A stretch of 64,000 nucleotides of DNA from assembly GCF_900112645.1 (NCBI RefSeq), contig NZ_FOMO01000013.1:1-64000 (forward strand), read 5' to 3'. The position numbers were made by a program, and so were the translations under genes. Numbering within the stretch: the first letter of the stretch is position 1; every line of letters begins with the position of its first letter. The notes below the pieces were generated by a model, which saw only the letters and a list, made by a program, of their open reading frames with translations, did not search any database and had not been told where the DNA came from. This DNA is from Phytopseudomonas straminea. Lineage in GTDB: Bacteria; Pseudomonadota; Gammaproteobacteria; Pseudomonadales; Pseudomonadaceae. Below are positions 34,470-44,631 of the stretch, one piece after another.

Positions 34470-35765
34470 TTACAGCTTGATCTCCACATAGGCTTCATCG
34501 CGGATCTGGCGCAGCCAGGTCTGCAGTTCTTCGTCGTACTTGCGGTTGCGTAGCAGGTTCAGGGCCTGCTGCTCACGCATCTGCTCGCTGCTGTCGGTGG
34601 CGCGACGCCCCACGACCTGCAGCACGTGCCAGCCGAACTGGCTCTTGAACGGCTTGGATACTTCGCCACTGGCGGTGTTGTTCATCACCTCGCGGAACTC
34701 TGGCACCAGAGCGTTCGGGTCGATCCAGTTGAGGCTACCGCCGTTGAGCGCAGAGCCCGGGTCTTCGGAGAAGTTCTTCGCCAGTTCGGCAAAGTCTTCG
34801 CCTGCCTGGATGCGCTGGTACAGGCGCTCGGCCAATACCTTGGCCTCGGCGTCGGTGCGGATCTCGCTTGGCTTGATCAGGATGTGACGCACGTTCACTT
34901 CGTCACGTACGGCCGCGGCCTCACCACCACGCTTCTCCAGCACCTTGAGGATGATGAAACCACCTGGGGTGCGGATCGGCTCAGTTACATCACCCACGCT
35001 CATGGCACTGATCATGTTATCGAATGGCGATGGTAGCTGGGCGGCCTTGCGCCAGCCCATGTCACCACCGTCCAGCGCGTTCTCACTGGCCGAGTTGGCG
35101 ACCGCCAGCTTGGCGAAGTCGCCGCCCTGGCGGGCCTGCTGGTAGATGTCCTGGGCACGACGCTCGGCGGCTTGCAGGGCGTCCGAGGATGCGTCTTCCT
35201 GAATCGGAATGACGATACTGGCTAGGTGGAAGTCTTCGGACAGCTGCATCTTGCCCAGGTCGGAGGCGAGGAAGTTCTTCACTTCCTGCTCGGTCACCTG
35301 AATACGTTCAGCGACCCTGCGCTGGCGTACGCGGCTGATGATCATCTCGCGGGCTATCTGGTCGCGGGCATCGTTGAAGGACAGGCCGTCTTTTGCCAGG
35401 GCGTCACGGAACTGGTCCATGGTCATTCCGTTGCGCTGTGCAACGGTAGCCATGGCCTGATTGAGTTCTTCGTCGCTGATGCGGATACCGGCGCGCTCGC
35501 CCATCTGCAGCTGGATATTCTCCAGGATCAGACGATCGAGCACCTGTTTGGTCAGGACATCAGTTGGTGTCGCTTCGCCGCCACGCTTGGCCTGGGTGCG
35601 CTGTACATCGCGCAGCCGGGCATCGAGTTGGCTTTGCATGATCACGTCGTTATCGACGATCGCCACCACGCGGTTGAGAGGCTGTACATCGGCGTGCGCC
35701 GCAGTACCCAGAAACATCGCGCCCAACAGCAGTGGGCGCATGTACTCAGTGAGCTTGTTCTTCAC
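34470..35765 (-). CDS. surA: Periplasmic peptidyl-prolyl isomerase/chaperone SurA
   Basis: 431 aa. It has a signal peptide with cleavage after TAAHA, an N-terminal chaperone domain (NRVVAIVDNDVIMQSQLDARL), two parvulin domains (about 175-275 and 285-385; NVRHILIKPSEIRTDAEAK starts the second) and a C-terminal helix. It escorts outer-membrane beta-barrel proteins, including LptD, through the periplasm. I choose the GTG at 35765 (residues VKNKLTEYMRP..) because it gives the family length; an internal ATG at 35741 is possible. It overlaps the end of lptD by 20 bp. Confidence 0.95.
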   Translation of the reverse strand: MKNKLTEYMRPLLLGAMFLGTAAHADVQPLNRVVAIVDNDVIMQSQLDARLRDVQRTQAKRGGEATPTDVLTKQVLDRLILENIQLQMGERAGIRISDEELNQAMATVAQRNGMTMDQFRDALAKDGLSFNDARDQIAREMIISRVRQRRVAERIQVTEQEVKNFLASDLGKMQLSEDFHLASIVIPIQEDASSDALQAAERRAQDIYQQARQGGDFAKLAVANSASENALDGGDMGWRKAAQLPSPFDNMISAMSVGDVTEPIRTPGGFIILKVLEKRGGEAAAVRDEVNVRHILIKPSEIRTDAEAKVLAERLYQRIQAGEDFAELAKNFSEDPGSALNGGSLNWIDPNALVPEFREVMNNTASGEVSKPFKSQFGWHVLQVVGRRATDSSEQMREQQALNLLRNRKYDEELQTWLRQIRDEAYVEIKL

Positions 35766-38511
35766 GTTCACGATAACCTTGAATGCCTTGGTCGAGGAAT
35801 GTCTCAACTTTATTGCCTACTACGCCGCCTAGGCCTTTTAGGACGATTTGCAAGAAGATGCCGCTGTCGGATTCGTCATTACGTGAAGGGTTGAGGCTGA
35901 CCTCGTTGTAATCGACCCAGTAGCGGTTGATGAGGCGTAGTTTCCAGCAGCAGCTGTCGTATTCGAAGCCAGCGAAGGCTTCCAGAGTACGGTTACGCCC
36001 ATAGTCATACTGCCAGCGCGAGATCAGGCTCCACTGCTGAGCAACCGGCCAGATAACCGAGAAGTCATGCTGACTGATCTTGTAGTAGTCCTTGATGAAG
36101 CCCGGGCTACCTTCGGTTCCGTAATCGCTGCCATAGCTCCAGCGACCTGTGCTTTGGTCGTAGTTGAGGGTGTCGTTTCGATAACGATACCCGGCATTGA
36201 CGATCTTGCGCGGGTCGTTGGCCGGCTGATAGTGGAACATTGCACTACCGGAGCGAGTGCGGTGGCTGTCCGGATCCCAGTTGAAGTCTGAGGTGAAGCG
36301 CCAGTCCTGGTTGTAGCGATACATGTATTCCAGGGCGTAGGGCGATACCGAGGAGGTGGCCTCATCGCGGTCGCGGTAGTCGATGCCAGGCATCTGCACC
36401 TTGCGGTCTTCGAAATAGAAGGCTTGGCCGATGCTGAAGCGCTGACGTTCAAAACCATCGGGCTCGATCCAGCGACTGGTTACACCGAGGGAAATCTTGT
36501 TCTCATCGCCAATACGATCCTTGCCGGTGAAGCGGTTTTCACGCCACAGCGAGGCGTAGCTGAAGGTGCTTTCGCTGGTATCAAAGACCGGAATATCGGT
36601 CTGGTCCTCTTCCGGAACATAGAGGTAGAACAGGCGCGGTTCGAGGGTCTGGCGTGCTTCACGGCCGAACAGCGAGGTCTGGCGGTCGAAGTACAGGCCG
36701 CTATCAACGCTGAACATGCCAACACCACGGTTCTGCGTGCTCTTGTATTGCTCGTCTTCCAGCAGCGTGTTCTTGCCCTGCTGATCAATATCCAAGTCAT
36801 AACTGGTTTGCAGATACTTGATTTGCGGCTTGATAAAGCCCCAGCTCCAGTCTATGGGCAGGTTAACGCCCGGCTCGACATGTAGACGAGTACCATTGGA
36901 GCGTGCCAAGCCTTGAATGTTTTCATCGTTCCAAGGCTGTTCAGGGTCGCCATTTTGATTGATGTAGAAACCATCGCGCAGGTCGCGCTCGAAGCGAACC
37001 AGTTCGGTTCCATAGGTAAAGTTCAGACCACCAGGCTCCACCGGTAGCTTGCCGTCCAGGGTTATTTGCGGCAGCCGGTTGTAGGGCGTTACGTCGGTAA
37101 TGGTGGCCAGCTCATAGGCATGGGCGTTAAGCCGGGCTTTAAAGCTATCCCCTCGCCAGGTCAGGGTGCCACGCTGGTCGACGTAGCTCGATGTGCCGAT
37201 GCCCAGATCGGTGTTCAGGTCCTGGAAGTAGTAGGGGTCGCTGATGTCGGTGTAGTCGACGTCGGCCAGCAGGCGTTCATTGAGACCCTGTTTGTGCTGC
37301 CAGCTGTACATCCAGCGTTGATCTTTGTAGTCCGACTGCAGCTTGCGCTCGTCTTCCTGGTCGTCCAGATAGGCACCTCCGACCTGACCTTCGCTGTTGC
37401 GGGTCAGGTAGCGATACTCGCCCTCCATCAGCAGGCCGCGTTTGGCCATGTAGGTCGGGTATAGGGTGGCGTCGAAGTTCGGCGCCAGATTGAAGTAGTA
37501 GGGGGTCTGCAGCGTAAGCCCGTTGCTACTAGAGCTGCCGATGCTCGGTGGCAGGAAGCCGGACTGGCGACGGTCGTCGATCGGGAAATAGATATACGGT
37601 GTGTAGAACACCGGAACATCCTTGACCCGCAGGGTGACGTTGGTCGCGGTACCGAAACCGGTGGCCGGGTTGAGGGTGATGTTGTTGCCCTTCAGGTACC
37701 AGGCGTTGCTGCCTGGTTCGCAGCTGGTATAGGTACCATCCTTGAGGCGGATGATCGCGGTTTCTTCGCGCTTGGCGTAAGCCGCGCTGCCGCGTACGTG
37801 TTGAGCGTGCATCACGTACTCAGCGTTGTCGATGCGCGCTTCGCCGTTGTCCAGTTGCAGCTCGCCACGATCACCGACGACGAGGACGCCCTGGTCGCGC
37901 AGGCGAACGTTGCCGACCAGCTCGCCACGGTTTTCGGCCTGATGCAGGCTGGCTTCGTCGGCCTCGACCTGCATGCCGGCCTGGCGCACCACCACGTCAC
38001 CGGCGAGGGTCGCGACCTGTTCTTCCTGCTGATAACGCGAAGCCTTGGCCGATACGAACATCGGTGCTTCGCTCATCGGTGTCTTGTCGTTCATGCCCGG
38101 ACGGGCCGGCTCGATGTAGGCGCCGGAGCAGGCCGGGCCGATCTCTGCCAGCTGGGCGCTGGTCAGCTTCTCGCGCGGTACCCAGTCCAAGTGGCTATAG
38201 TCGGCGCTTCGCGAGGCGAGGGCGCGGCCACCCGCTTCGGTCACCAGCGTCGGCTGGGGTTTGCTCTTGGCCGCCGCCGCAGGTGCAGCGGAGCCGCCGG
38301 AACTCACTGAGTTGGCGCTATGGTCCGGACGACTTGGCACGTTGGCGTTGCTGGTTTTCGGTGCACAGGCCCAGCCGCCGGTTGGCGATGCCTGGCAGTC
38401 GAATTGTTCGGCAGCGGTGGCGAATGGGCTGGCGAAGGGCTGCAGGGCCAACAGGCCACCCGTTACCAGAAGCGGGAATTTCTTGCGAAAAGCGGGGTAT
38501 TTTACTGCCAT
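35746..38511 (-). CDS. lptD: LPS-assembly protein LptD
   Basis: 921 aa. The signal peptide starts MAVKYPAFRKKFPLLVTG. An LptA-like (OstA) jellyroll domain follows (about 150-270), and then a 26-strand beta-barrel. The disulfide cysteines expected in LptD are present: one pair near the mature N-terminus (FDCQ..WACAP) and the vicinal CC in YDSCCWKLRLINRYW near the C-terminus. With LptE it inserts LPS into the outer leaflet. The start at 38511 follows homologues; the frame is open to 38556. It is divergent from amgK with 124 bp between. Confidence 0.97.
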   Translation of the reverse strand: MAVKYPAFRKKFPLLVTGGLLALQPFASPFATAAEQFDCQASPTGGWACAPKTSNANVPSRPDHSANSVSSGGSAAPAAAAKSKPQPTLVTEAGGRALASRSADYSHLDWVPREKLTSAQLAEIGPACSGAYIEPARPGMNDKTPMSEAPMFVSAKASRYQQEEQVATLAGDVVVRQAGMQVEADEASLHQAENRGELVGNVRLRDQGVLVVGDRGELQLDNGEARIDNAEYVMHAQHVRGSAAYAKREETAIIRLKDGTYTSCEPGSNAWYLKGNNITLNPATGFGTATNVTLRVKDVPVFYTPYIYFPIDDRRQSGFLPPSIGSSSSNGLTLQTPYYFNLAPNFDATLYPTYMAKRGLLMEGEYRYLTRNSEGQVGGAYLDDQEDERKLQSDYKDQRWMYSWQHKQGLNERLLADVDYTDISDPYYFQDLNTDLGIGTSSYVDQRGTLTWRGDSFKARLNAHAYELATITDVTPYNRLPQITLDGKLPVEPGGLNFTYGTELVRFERDLRDGFYINQNGDPEQPWNDENIQGLARSNGTRLHVEPGVNLPIDWSWGFIKPQIKYLQTSYDLDIDQQGKNTLLEDEQYKSTQNRGVGMFSVDSGLYFDRQTSLFGREARQTLEPRLFYLYVPEEDQTDIPVFDTSESTFSYASLWRENRFTGKDRIGDENKISLGVTSRWIEPDGFERQRFSIGQAFYFEDRKVQMPGIDYRDRDEATSSVSPYALEYMYRYNQDWRFTSDFNWDPDSHRTRSGSAMFHYQPANDPRKIVNAGYRYRNDTLNYDQSTGRWSYGSDYGTEGSPGFIKDYYKISQHDFSVIWPVAQQWSLISRWQYDYGRNRTLEAFAGFEYDSCCWKLRLINRYWVDYNEVSLNPSRNDESDSGIFLQIVLKGLGGVVGNKVETFLDQGIQGYREREEQAH

Positions 38512-38635
38512 CTTGTTTTCCGGGCTTCCTGTGCGCTTTTGGCCCAGGGGCCGCACGCCTCTCGATGGGCTGAAAAAGATGCTGGATAATAAAGCATGAC
38601 CCGCGCAACGGCTAGCGCCGTCGGAGACCCTTGCA

Positions 38636-39661
38636 ATGCCTGATCACGATGTACGTTTACAACGCCTGAAGCAATGGCTAGCGCCACAACTGCAGGCCCT
38701 GTTCGCTACCAATGCCTGGGGCGAGGTACCGGAGGCGGTGCTGCAGCCGGCCAGCAGCGACGCCAGTTTTCGTCGTTATTTCCGCTGGCAGGCGGGCGAG
38801 CGCAGCCTGATCGTGATGGACGCGCCGCCGCCCCAGGAGAACTGCCGGCCCTTCGTCGAGGTGGCCAATCTGCTGGCCCGCGCCGATCTGAACGTGCCGC
38901 AGATCCATGCGGCGGATCTTGAGCAGGGTTTTCTGCTGCTCAGCGATCTGGGCCGTCAGACCTACCTGGACGTGATCGACGGCGACAATGCCGACCAGTT
39001 GTTCACGCCTGCCATCGATGCCTTGCTGGCCTATCAGCAGCTGCCCATGGATGCCGGGCTGCCGCATTACGACGACGCCCTGCTGCGCCGCGAGCTGCAA
39101 TTGTTTCCGGATTGGTACGTGGCCCGCGAACTTGGCCTGACCCTTAATGCCGAGCAGCAGGCCGCCTGGCAACGCATCTGCAGCCTGTTGATCGACAGTG
39201 CCCTGGCCCAGCCCAAGGTGCTGGTGCATCGCGACTACATGCCGCGCAACCTGATGATCAGCGAGCCCAATCCCGGCGTGCTGGATTTCCAGGATGCCGT
39301 CTACGGCCCGGTCACCTATGACATTACCAGTCTATTCAAGGACGCCTTCCTTAGCTGGCCCCAGGCGCGCGTGCAGGGTTGGTTGGAAGGCTATTGGCAC
39401 AAGGCCCGCGCTGCCGGCGTTCCCGTGCAGGATGATCTGGCGGACTTCCTGCGTGCCAGCGACCTGATGGGCGTACAGCGCCACCTCAAGGTGGTCGGCA
39501 TCTTCGCGCGCATCTGCCACCGCGATGGCAAACCGCGATACCTGGCCGACGTGCCGCGTTTCTTTGCCTATATAGAAGCCGTGCTTGCCAGGCGCCCTGA
39601 GCTTGCCGAACTCGGCGAGCTGATCGCCGAGCTCAAAGGCACTGCGGAGGCTGCCCGATGA
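38636..39661 (+). CDS. amgK: N-acetylmuramate/N-acetylglucosamine kinase AmgK
   Basis: 341 aa, aminoglycoside-phosphotransferase fold. It phosphorylates MurNAc and GlcNAc at the anomeric carbon in the peptidoglycan recycling route that bypasses de novo UDP-MurNAc synthesis and lowers fosfomycin sensitivity. The Brenner motif is HRDYMPRNLM (about 200-209), followed by the metal-binding VLDFQDAVYGPVTYDI. Its stop overlaps the murU ATG (ATGA at 39658-39661), and murU is the next enzyme in the same pathway. Confidence 0.93.
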   Translation: MPDHDVRLQRLKQWLAPQLQALFATNAWGEVPEAVLQPASSDASFRRYFRWQAGERSLIVMDAPPPQENCRPFVEVANLLARADLNVPQIHAADLEQGFLLLSDLGRQTYLDVIDGDNADQLFTPAIDALLAYQQLPMDAGLPHYDDALLRRELQLFPDWYVARELGLTLNAEQQAAWQRICSLLIDSALAQPKVLVHRDYMPRNLMISEPNPGVLDFQDAVYGPVTYDITSLFKDAFLSWPQARVQGWLEGYWHKARAAGVPVQDDLADFLRASDLMGVQRHLKVVGIFARICHRDGKPRYLADVPRFFAYIEAVLARRPELAELGELIAELKGTAEAAR

Positions 39662-40326
39662 AGGCGATGATTCTCGCTGCCGGCAAGGGTGAGCGGCTGC
39701 GACCGCTGACGCTGCACACGCCCAAACCCCTGGTTCGGGCCGCTGGTGTGCCGCTGATCGAGTATCACGTGCGCGCCCTGGCGCGTGCGGGCTTCAGCGA
39801 GCTGGTGGTCAATCACGCCTGGCTCGGCCAGCAGATCGAAGACTACCTGGGCACTGGTGAGCGCTACGGTGTCAGCATTCACTATTCGGCCGAAGGCGAG
39901 CCGCTGGAAACCGGCGGCGGTATCTTCAAGGCGCTGCCACTGCTCGGTGACGAGCCGTTCGTGGTGGTCAACGGCGATATCTTCACCGACTACGATTTTT
40001 CGGCTCTGCGCCGGTCGTTCGACGCCAAGGCTCATCTGGTGCTTGTGGATAACCCGGCCCACCACCCGGAGGGCGACTTCCGCCTTCAAGAAGGCCGGGT
40101 GGCGGATGCCGCAGCCGGTGACGCCAGCCTGACCTACAGCGGCATCGCCGTGCTCGATCCTGCATTGTTCGCTGGCTGCCAGCTCGGCGCGTTCAAACTG
40201 GCACCTTTGCTACGGGTGGCGATGGCCGAGCATCAGGTGAGCGGCGAACGCTTCACTGGCCGTTGGGTGGATGTCGGCACCCACGAGCGCCTGGCCGAGG
40301 TGGAATCGCTGCAGGGCGAGCGCTGA
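39658..40326 (+). CDS. murU: N-acetylmuramate alpha-1-phosphate uridylyltransferase MurU
   Basis: 222 aa nucleotidyltransferase. The N-terminal motif MKAMILAAGKGERLRPLT binds the nucleotide, and VNGDIFTDYDF provides the metal-binding Asp. It converts MurNAc-1-phosphate to UDP-MurNAc. It is translationally coupled to amgK by the ATGA overlap and followed one base later by djlA. Confidence 0.93.
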   Translation: MKAMILAAGKGERLRPLTLHTPKPLVRAAGVPLIEYHVRALARAGFSELVVNHAWLGQQIEDYLGTGERYGVSIHYSAEGEPLETGGGIFKALPLLGDEPFVVVNGDIFTDYDFSALRRSFDAKAHLVLVDNPAHHPEGDFRLQEGRVADAAAGDASLTYSGIAVLDPALFAGCQLGAFKLAPLLRVAMAEHQVSGERFTGRWVDVGTHERLAEVESLQGER

Positions 40327-40327
40327 T

Positions 40328-41086
40328 ATGTACTGGCCGCTGACGTTGGTGGGGGCGCTGGCCGGCTTCGCCCTGGCGAGCATTCCCGGTCTGCTGCTTG
40401 GTGGCTTGCTTGGCCAGGTTCTGGATCGCCGCCTGGGCTTGCGTGGCTGGAAAACACTAGGCGAGCGACTGGTCGGCAAGCCCGCGGTCGCTGACGGTAA
40501 CCTGCTGTTCGTCATGCTCGGTCGTCTGGCCAAGAGCGATGGTGTGGTGCAGCAGACGCACATCCGCCAGGCCCGCGCCGAGATGCAGCGCCTGGCGTTG
40601 AGCGAGGTCGGAAGGGTGGCGGCCATCGAAGCCTTCTCGCGGGGCAAGACCGGGCAGGACAACCTGCGTGGCCCGCTGCTGCGGCGCCGTGGCGAGGCAC
40701 AGGAACTGCTGCGTGCCTGCTGGCGCATGGCCTGGGCCGACGGCAAGGTGGGCCAGGCCGAACGCGAGCTGATCCTGCTATGGGGCAAGTGGCTGGGGGT
40801 CGCCGTCGAAGCGCAAGAGGCATTCAGCGACGCCTATTCACCGCGCCGTGGTCCGCCGGCCGCGGCTGCGGACAGCTATCAGCAGGCCCTGCGCCTGCTC
40901 GGTGTGTCGGCTGACAGCGAGGTGCAGCAGATCAAGAAGGCTTATCGACGCCTGCTCAGTCGTCACCATCCCGACAAGCTGGCGGGCAGCGGTGCGGCGC
41001 CGGAAAAGGTGCGCGAGGCCACGGAAGCGACCCGCGAACTGCACAACGCCTATGCGCTGATCCGCCAGCGCCGCGGCTTCCGCTAA
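40328..41086 (+). CDS. djlA: DjlA-type co-chaperone (TerB plus DnaJ domain)
   Basis: 252 aa. An N-terminal membrane helix (LVGALAGFALASIPGLLLGGLLG, about 6-28) precedes a TerB-like helical domain (about 55-170) and a C-terminal J domain with the HPD tripeptide in SRHHPDKL (about 215). DjlA is an inner-membrane DnaK co-chaperone. The ATG at 40328 starts directly after the murU stop codon, which supports co-expression with amgK-murU. Confidence 0.9.
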   Translation: MYWPLTLVGALAGFALASIPGLLLGGLLGQVLDRRLGLRGWKTLGERLVGKPAVADGNLLFVMLGRLAKSDGVVQQTHIRQARAEMQRLALSEVGRVAAIEAFSRGKTGQDNLRGPLLRRRGEAQELLRACWRMAWADGKVGQAERELILLWGKWLGVAVEAQEAFSDAYSPRRGPPAAAADSYQQALRLLGVSADSEVQQIKKAYRRLLSRHHPDKLAGSGAAPEKVREATEATRELHNAYALIRQRRGFR

Positions 41087-41098
41087 GCGTCTCGGCGG

Positions 41099-42073
41099 CT
41101 ACTTGGCGCCGCCGGCATGCTTGTCCAGCCAGCCACGCAGGCGACGGAACAGCTGCTCCTGAGCGACATCCGGGTTGCCTGGCATGGCGTCCAGGGCAAT
41201 CTGTACCAGTTCAGGCTGTTTTTGCCGTTGACTGAGCTGCTTGCGCCCCAGGGCGGCCTGCCGCGCGGCTGCCGTATCGCGGTAATAGAAGTCGCCGACC
41301 TTGGCAGTGAGCTGCCCCAGCAGATCATTGAACGGCGCGTCGAAACCCTCCGGCTGACTCACATCGACCAGCACCAGATGGCGTACATTGGCGGGTTTGC
41401 GCTCGGCGATATAGCGCGCCGCCCAGTAGGCGCCGCTGCCGTGGCCGAGCAGCACCACGACCTTGGCCTGCTGCTGACTGGCGAAAGCGATGCCAGCATC
41501 GATACGGGCGAATACTCGCTCGACGTGTGCGGTGCGGGCCGCTTCGGCGTCAGGCGGTGGTGCTTGTGTGGCTGGCTCCGGCGCAGCGGGTTCCGGCGCC
41601 TTTTCGGCAGCGGGCTCGGTAGCTTTGCTGTCACCGCTGGCCGGTGCCTCTGGTTTACGCACCGGCAGATTGGCGCCCTGCGGATCTGGCAGGGTCAGGC
41701 TCAGGCTGTGCCAGCCGGCGTCCGGAATTTTGCGTCGCAGTGGACCGACGGTCGGCGGCGCGTCGGCGCTTTCATCGTCGCCTGGCACGAGAATCACCGC
41801 GCCCATGGGCGCCGGGTCGTTGGCGGGTCGCCAGAGGGCGAGAAAGGTGGTGCCGGCAGCGTCGAGCTGCTGCTGTTCGCTGGCTGCCAACTGGCGTTCC
41901 AGGGCCGATGCTTCCAGATCGCTGCGCTCGGCCAGCGGCGCGCGCTGCTCGGGCTTGGCCGCGTTCTTGTCTGCGGCATCGGCAGGTGGGCTTTGTTCGG
42001 CGTGCGCTGCCAGGGCGCTGGCCAGCAGGGTCAGAAACAGGGCGTAGCGGGGTAGGTGGCGAAGGCGCGTCAT
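41099..42073 (-). CDS. DUF3530 family exported protein (alpha/beta-hydrolase-like)
   Basis: 324 aa. A signal peptide (about 1-25, LFLTLLASALAAHA) is followed by a low-complexity Ala/Pro/Glu-rich segment (about 150-195) between two conserved halves. The second half has VVVLLGHGSGAYWAARYIAE, a nucleophile-elbow-like GHGSG, as in DUF3530 (PA0599-like). An alpha/beta-hydrolase fold is likely; substrate and function are unknown. The start at 42073 is uncertain; an ATG at 42100 is in frame. It is divergent from agtS. Confidence 0.75.
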   Translation of the reverse strand: MTRLRHLPRYALFLTLLASALAAHAEQSPPADAADKNAAKPEQRAPLAERSDLEASALERQLAASEQQQLDAAGTTFLALWRPANDPAPMGAVILVPGDDESADAPPTVGPLRRKIPDAGWHSLSLTLPDPQGANLPVRKPEAPASGDSKATEPAAEKAPEPAAPEPATQAPPPDAEAARTAHVERVFARIDAGIAFASQQQAKVVVLLGHGSGAYWAARYIAERKPANVRHLVLVDVSQPEGFDAPFNDLLGQLTAKVGDFYYRDTAAARQAALGRKQLSQRQKQPELVQIALDAMPGNPDVAQEQLFRRLRGWLDKHAGGAK

Positions 42074-42210
42074 GGCAAGGCCTGGAAGTATTCGATGCAA
42101 GGCAGCCTAATCACTTGTCGTGGATTTGTCAGATCCTGATGGTGCTTAATGCGGCCAGTGCCGTCCCGTGTTCAGCATGGTGGCTTCCGATTCGTTTCTG
42201 GTGTTCGTGC

Positions 42211-44631
42211 ATGATCCTGCGTTGGCTGTTTCTTCTGATCCTGAGCATCCCCGCCACGCTGTGGGCGGATGAGCCGCCAGTGGCACCGGCGAGGATCTTC
42301 GACGCCGCCCAGCAGCAGTGGCTCGCCGCCAACCCGGTGCTGCGTGCAGGCGTGGTGTTACAGCCGCCCTATGCTCAGCTCGACCGCCGCCTGCATCGTT
42401 TGACCGGCGCCAACGTGGAGATCGTCAACACCCTGGCCGCGCAGATGGGCACGCAGGTGCGCTGGCGCACCTTCCAGACGCCTGAGGAACTGGAGCAGGC
42501 GCTGCGTAGCGATCAGATCGACCTGGCTTCGGGACTCAGCCAGACACCAGCCGGCCTGCGCCACTGGCTGTTTTCCGACCCTTTTTTGCGCGTTTCGAAC
42601 CTGGTGATCGGCGAGCGCGATGGCGGCGGCGCGGTCGATCTGGAGCAGCTCGACGGCCGCGCGCCGGTCGCCCTGAAAGGCTCCGATGCTGTGCTCGACT
42701 ACCTGCGCAGCAACTACCCAAGGCTCAAGCTGGACGTCACCGCCACGCCACGCCAGGCGCTGCAGCGGGTGGTCAATCAGCAGGCCAGCTATGCGGTGCT
42801 CGACGAAGCCCAGCTGGGCCGGCTGTCCCGCGAGCCTGAGTTCCTCGGCTTGGCCATCGTCGGTGATATCGGCTTTCCGCAGCTGCTGCGCGTGGCAACT
42901 CGGCGCGATAGGCCGGAGCTGGCAGGCATCGTTGATGTCGCCTTACGCAGCGTTTCGGCGCGGGAGCTGGATGACTTGCACAATCGCTGGCTGCCGCCCA
43001 GCTACCTGCAGCAGGAAAGCTCGGCGAGTTTCTGGCGGGCGAGCAGTCTGTTGCTTGGCCTGCTGCTGGTGTTTGCCCTGCTTCTGGCGTGGTGGCTGCG
43101 GCGCCAGCGCGACACCCTGGAGTTTCGCCTGCTGGCCGCGCGCCATGAGGTGGAGCTGCGCGAGATTGCCCGCGACGCCTTGCGCCTGTCGCAGTTCTCC
43201 ATCGACAACAGCACGGTCGGCATCCTCTGGGTCAACTGGGACAGCCACGTGCGCTACGCCAACCAGGCTGCGGAGGCAATGCTCGGCTACCGCAGCGGCG
43301 CGCTGGTGGACCGACCGCTGAGCGATTTCGAGCCGGGCATGAGCATGGACCGCTGGCTCGAATTGTGGCGCCTGGCACGTAAAGGGGAAGAGCGTCCTCC
43401 GAGTTTCGAGACCGAATGCCTGCGCGCCGATGGCAGCCGTCTGCCGGTCGACGTGTCGCTGAGCTTTTTGCAGTACCGCGATACCGAGTACCTGGTGGTG
43501 TTCATCACCGATGTCACCGATCGCCGCCGCGCCCTGGCCGCGCTGCAGGAGAGCGAGGCGCGTCTGCAGGGCATTGCCGCCAACGTGCCGGGCGTGGTGT
43601 TTCGCCTGGAACGGGCGCGGCCCGGTGATCCGGCGCTGTTCGCTTTTATCGGCGAAGGCAGCGAGAGCCTGGTTGGCTATCGTGCGGCGACCCTGCTGGC
43701 GCCCGATCACGGCCTGCGCAGCCTCGTGCACCCGGACGACAAGGCCGACTACCACCGCGTGCAGGATGAGGCCTTCGACAGCGACAGCGACTGGCACTGG
43801 CAGGGCCGCATGCTTACCCACACAGGGGATTCGCGCTGGGTCGATATCAAGGCCATGGCCCGGTGCCTGGCCGATGGTCGGGTGATCTGGGACGGGGTGG
43901 TCTGGGACATCAGCGATAACAAGCGCAATGAACTGGCGCTGGCCGAATCCCAGGCGCGCCTGCGCGATCTGTCCGCGCACCTGGAAAGCGTGCGCGAGGA
44001 AGAGAAGGCGCGCATCGCCCGCGAGGTGCACGACGAGCTGGGTCAGGTGCTCACCGTGCTCAAGCTGGAAACCTCAATGTGCGAGCTGGGCTTCGCCGAC
44101 CTCGACCCCGGTCTGCGCGAGCGGCTGGACAACATGAAGAAGCTGATCGCCAACCTGTTCCAGCTGGTGCGTGATGTGGCCACCGCGCTGCGCCCGCCGA
44201 TTCTGGATGCCGGTATCGCCTCGGCCATCGAATGGCAGGCGCGGCGTTTCGAAGCGCGCACGCAGATCCCGTGCCTGGTCGAGGTGCCTGAACACGTGCC
44301 GCCGCTGAGCGACGCCAAGGCCACCGGGCTGTTCCGCATTCTTCAGGAGTCGCTGACCAACGTCATGCGCCACGCCCAGGCGCACACGGTGACGGTGCGT
44401 CTGGAGCTGCAGGGCGACAGCCTGTGCCTGTCGATCAGCGACGATGGCCGGGGTTTCGACCCGGCCAGCGTGCGCGCCGACTCCTTCGGCCTGGTCGGCA
44501 TGCGCGAGCGTGTGCTGATGCTCGGCGGACAATTGAACCTCGACAGCCGGCCTGGCGAAGGTACTCTGTTGCGCGTGCGGGTGCCGCTGAGCGAGTGCGA
44601 CCCGATGATCGAACAGAGGCCAAACGCGTGA
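42211..44631 (+). CDS. agtS: Hybrid-input sensor histidine kinase AgtS (SBP_bac_3 and PAS domains)
   Basis: 806 aa. A signal/anchor segment (MILRWLFLLILSIPATLWA) is followed by a periplasmic solute-binding domain of the SBP_bac_3 type (about 40-270), a membrane helix (about 278-300, LLLGLLLVFALLLAWWL), two PAS/PAC domains (about 325-440 and 450-575), HisKA_3 with RIAREVHDELGQVL and a HATPase domain. Gene order matches P. aeruginosa agtS, which controls GABA and 5-aminovalerate uptake; the ligand is inferred from that. The frame is open back to 41644, but the signal peptide fixes the start at 42211. Confidence 0.85.
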   Translation: MILRWLFLLILSIPATLWADEPPVAPARIFDAAQQQWLAANPVLRAGVVLQPPYAQLDRRLHRLTGANVEIVNTLAAQMGTQVRWRTFQTPEELEQALRSDQIDLASGLSQTPAGLRHWLFSDPFLRVSNLVIGERDGGGAVDLEQLDGRAPVALKGSDAVLDYLRSNYPRLKLDVTATPRQALQRVVNQQASYAVLDEAQLGRLSREPEFLGLAIVGDIGFPQLLRVATRRDRPELAGIVDVALRSVSARELDDLHNRWLPPSYLQQESSASFWRASSLLLGLLLVFALLLAWWLRRQRDTLEFRLLAARHEVELREIARDALRLSQFSIDNSTVGILWVNWDSHVRYANQAAEAMLGYRSGALVDRPLSDFEPGMSMDRWLELWRLARKGEERPPSFETECLRADGSRLPVDVSLSFLQYRDTEYLVVFITDVTDRRRALAALQESEARLQGIAANVPGVVFRLERARPGDPALFAFIGEGSESLVGYRAATLLAPDHGLRSLVHPDDKADYHRVQDEAFDSDSDWHWQGRMLTHTGDSRWVDIKAMARCLADGRVIWDGVVWDISDNKRNELALAESQARLRDLSAHLESVREEEKARIAREVHDELGQVLTVLKLETSMCELGFADLDPGLRERLDNMKKLIANLFQLVRDVATALRPPILDAGIASAIEWQARRFEARTQIPCLVEVPEHVPPLSDAKATGLFRILQESLTNVMRHAQAHTVTVRLELQGDSLCLSISDDGRGFDPASVRADSFGLVGMRERVLMLGGQLNLDSRPGEGTLLRVRVPLSECDPMIEQRPNA

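Noticed and set aside
41644..42210. N-terminal extension of the AgtS frame
   Set aside because: Overlaps the DUF3530 gene on the other strand; the signal peptide at 42211 is the natural N-terminus.
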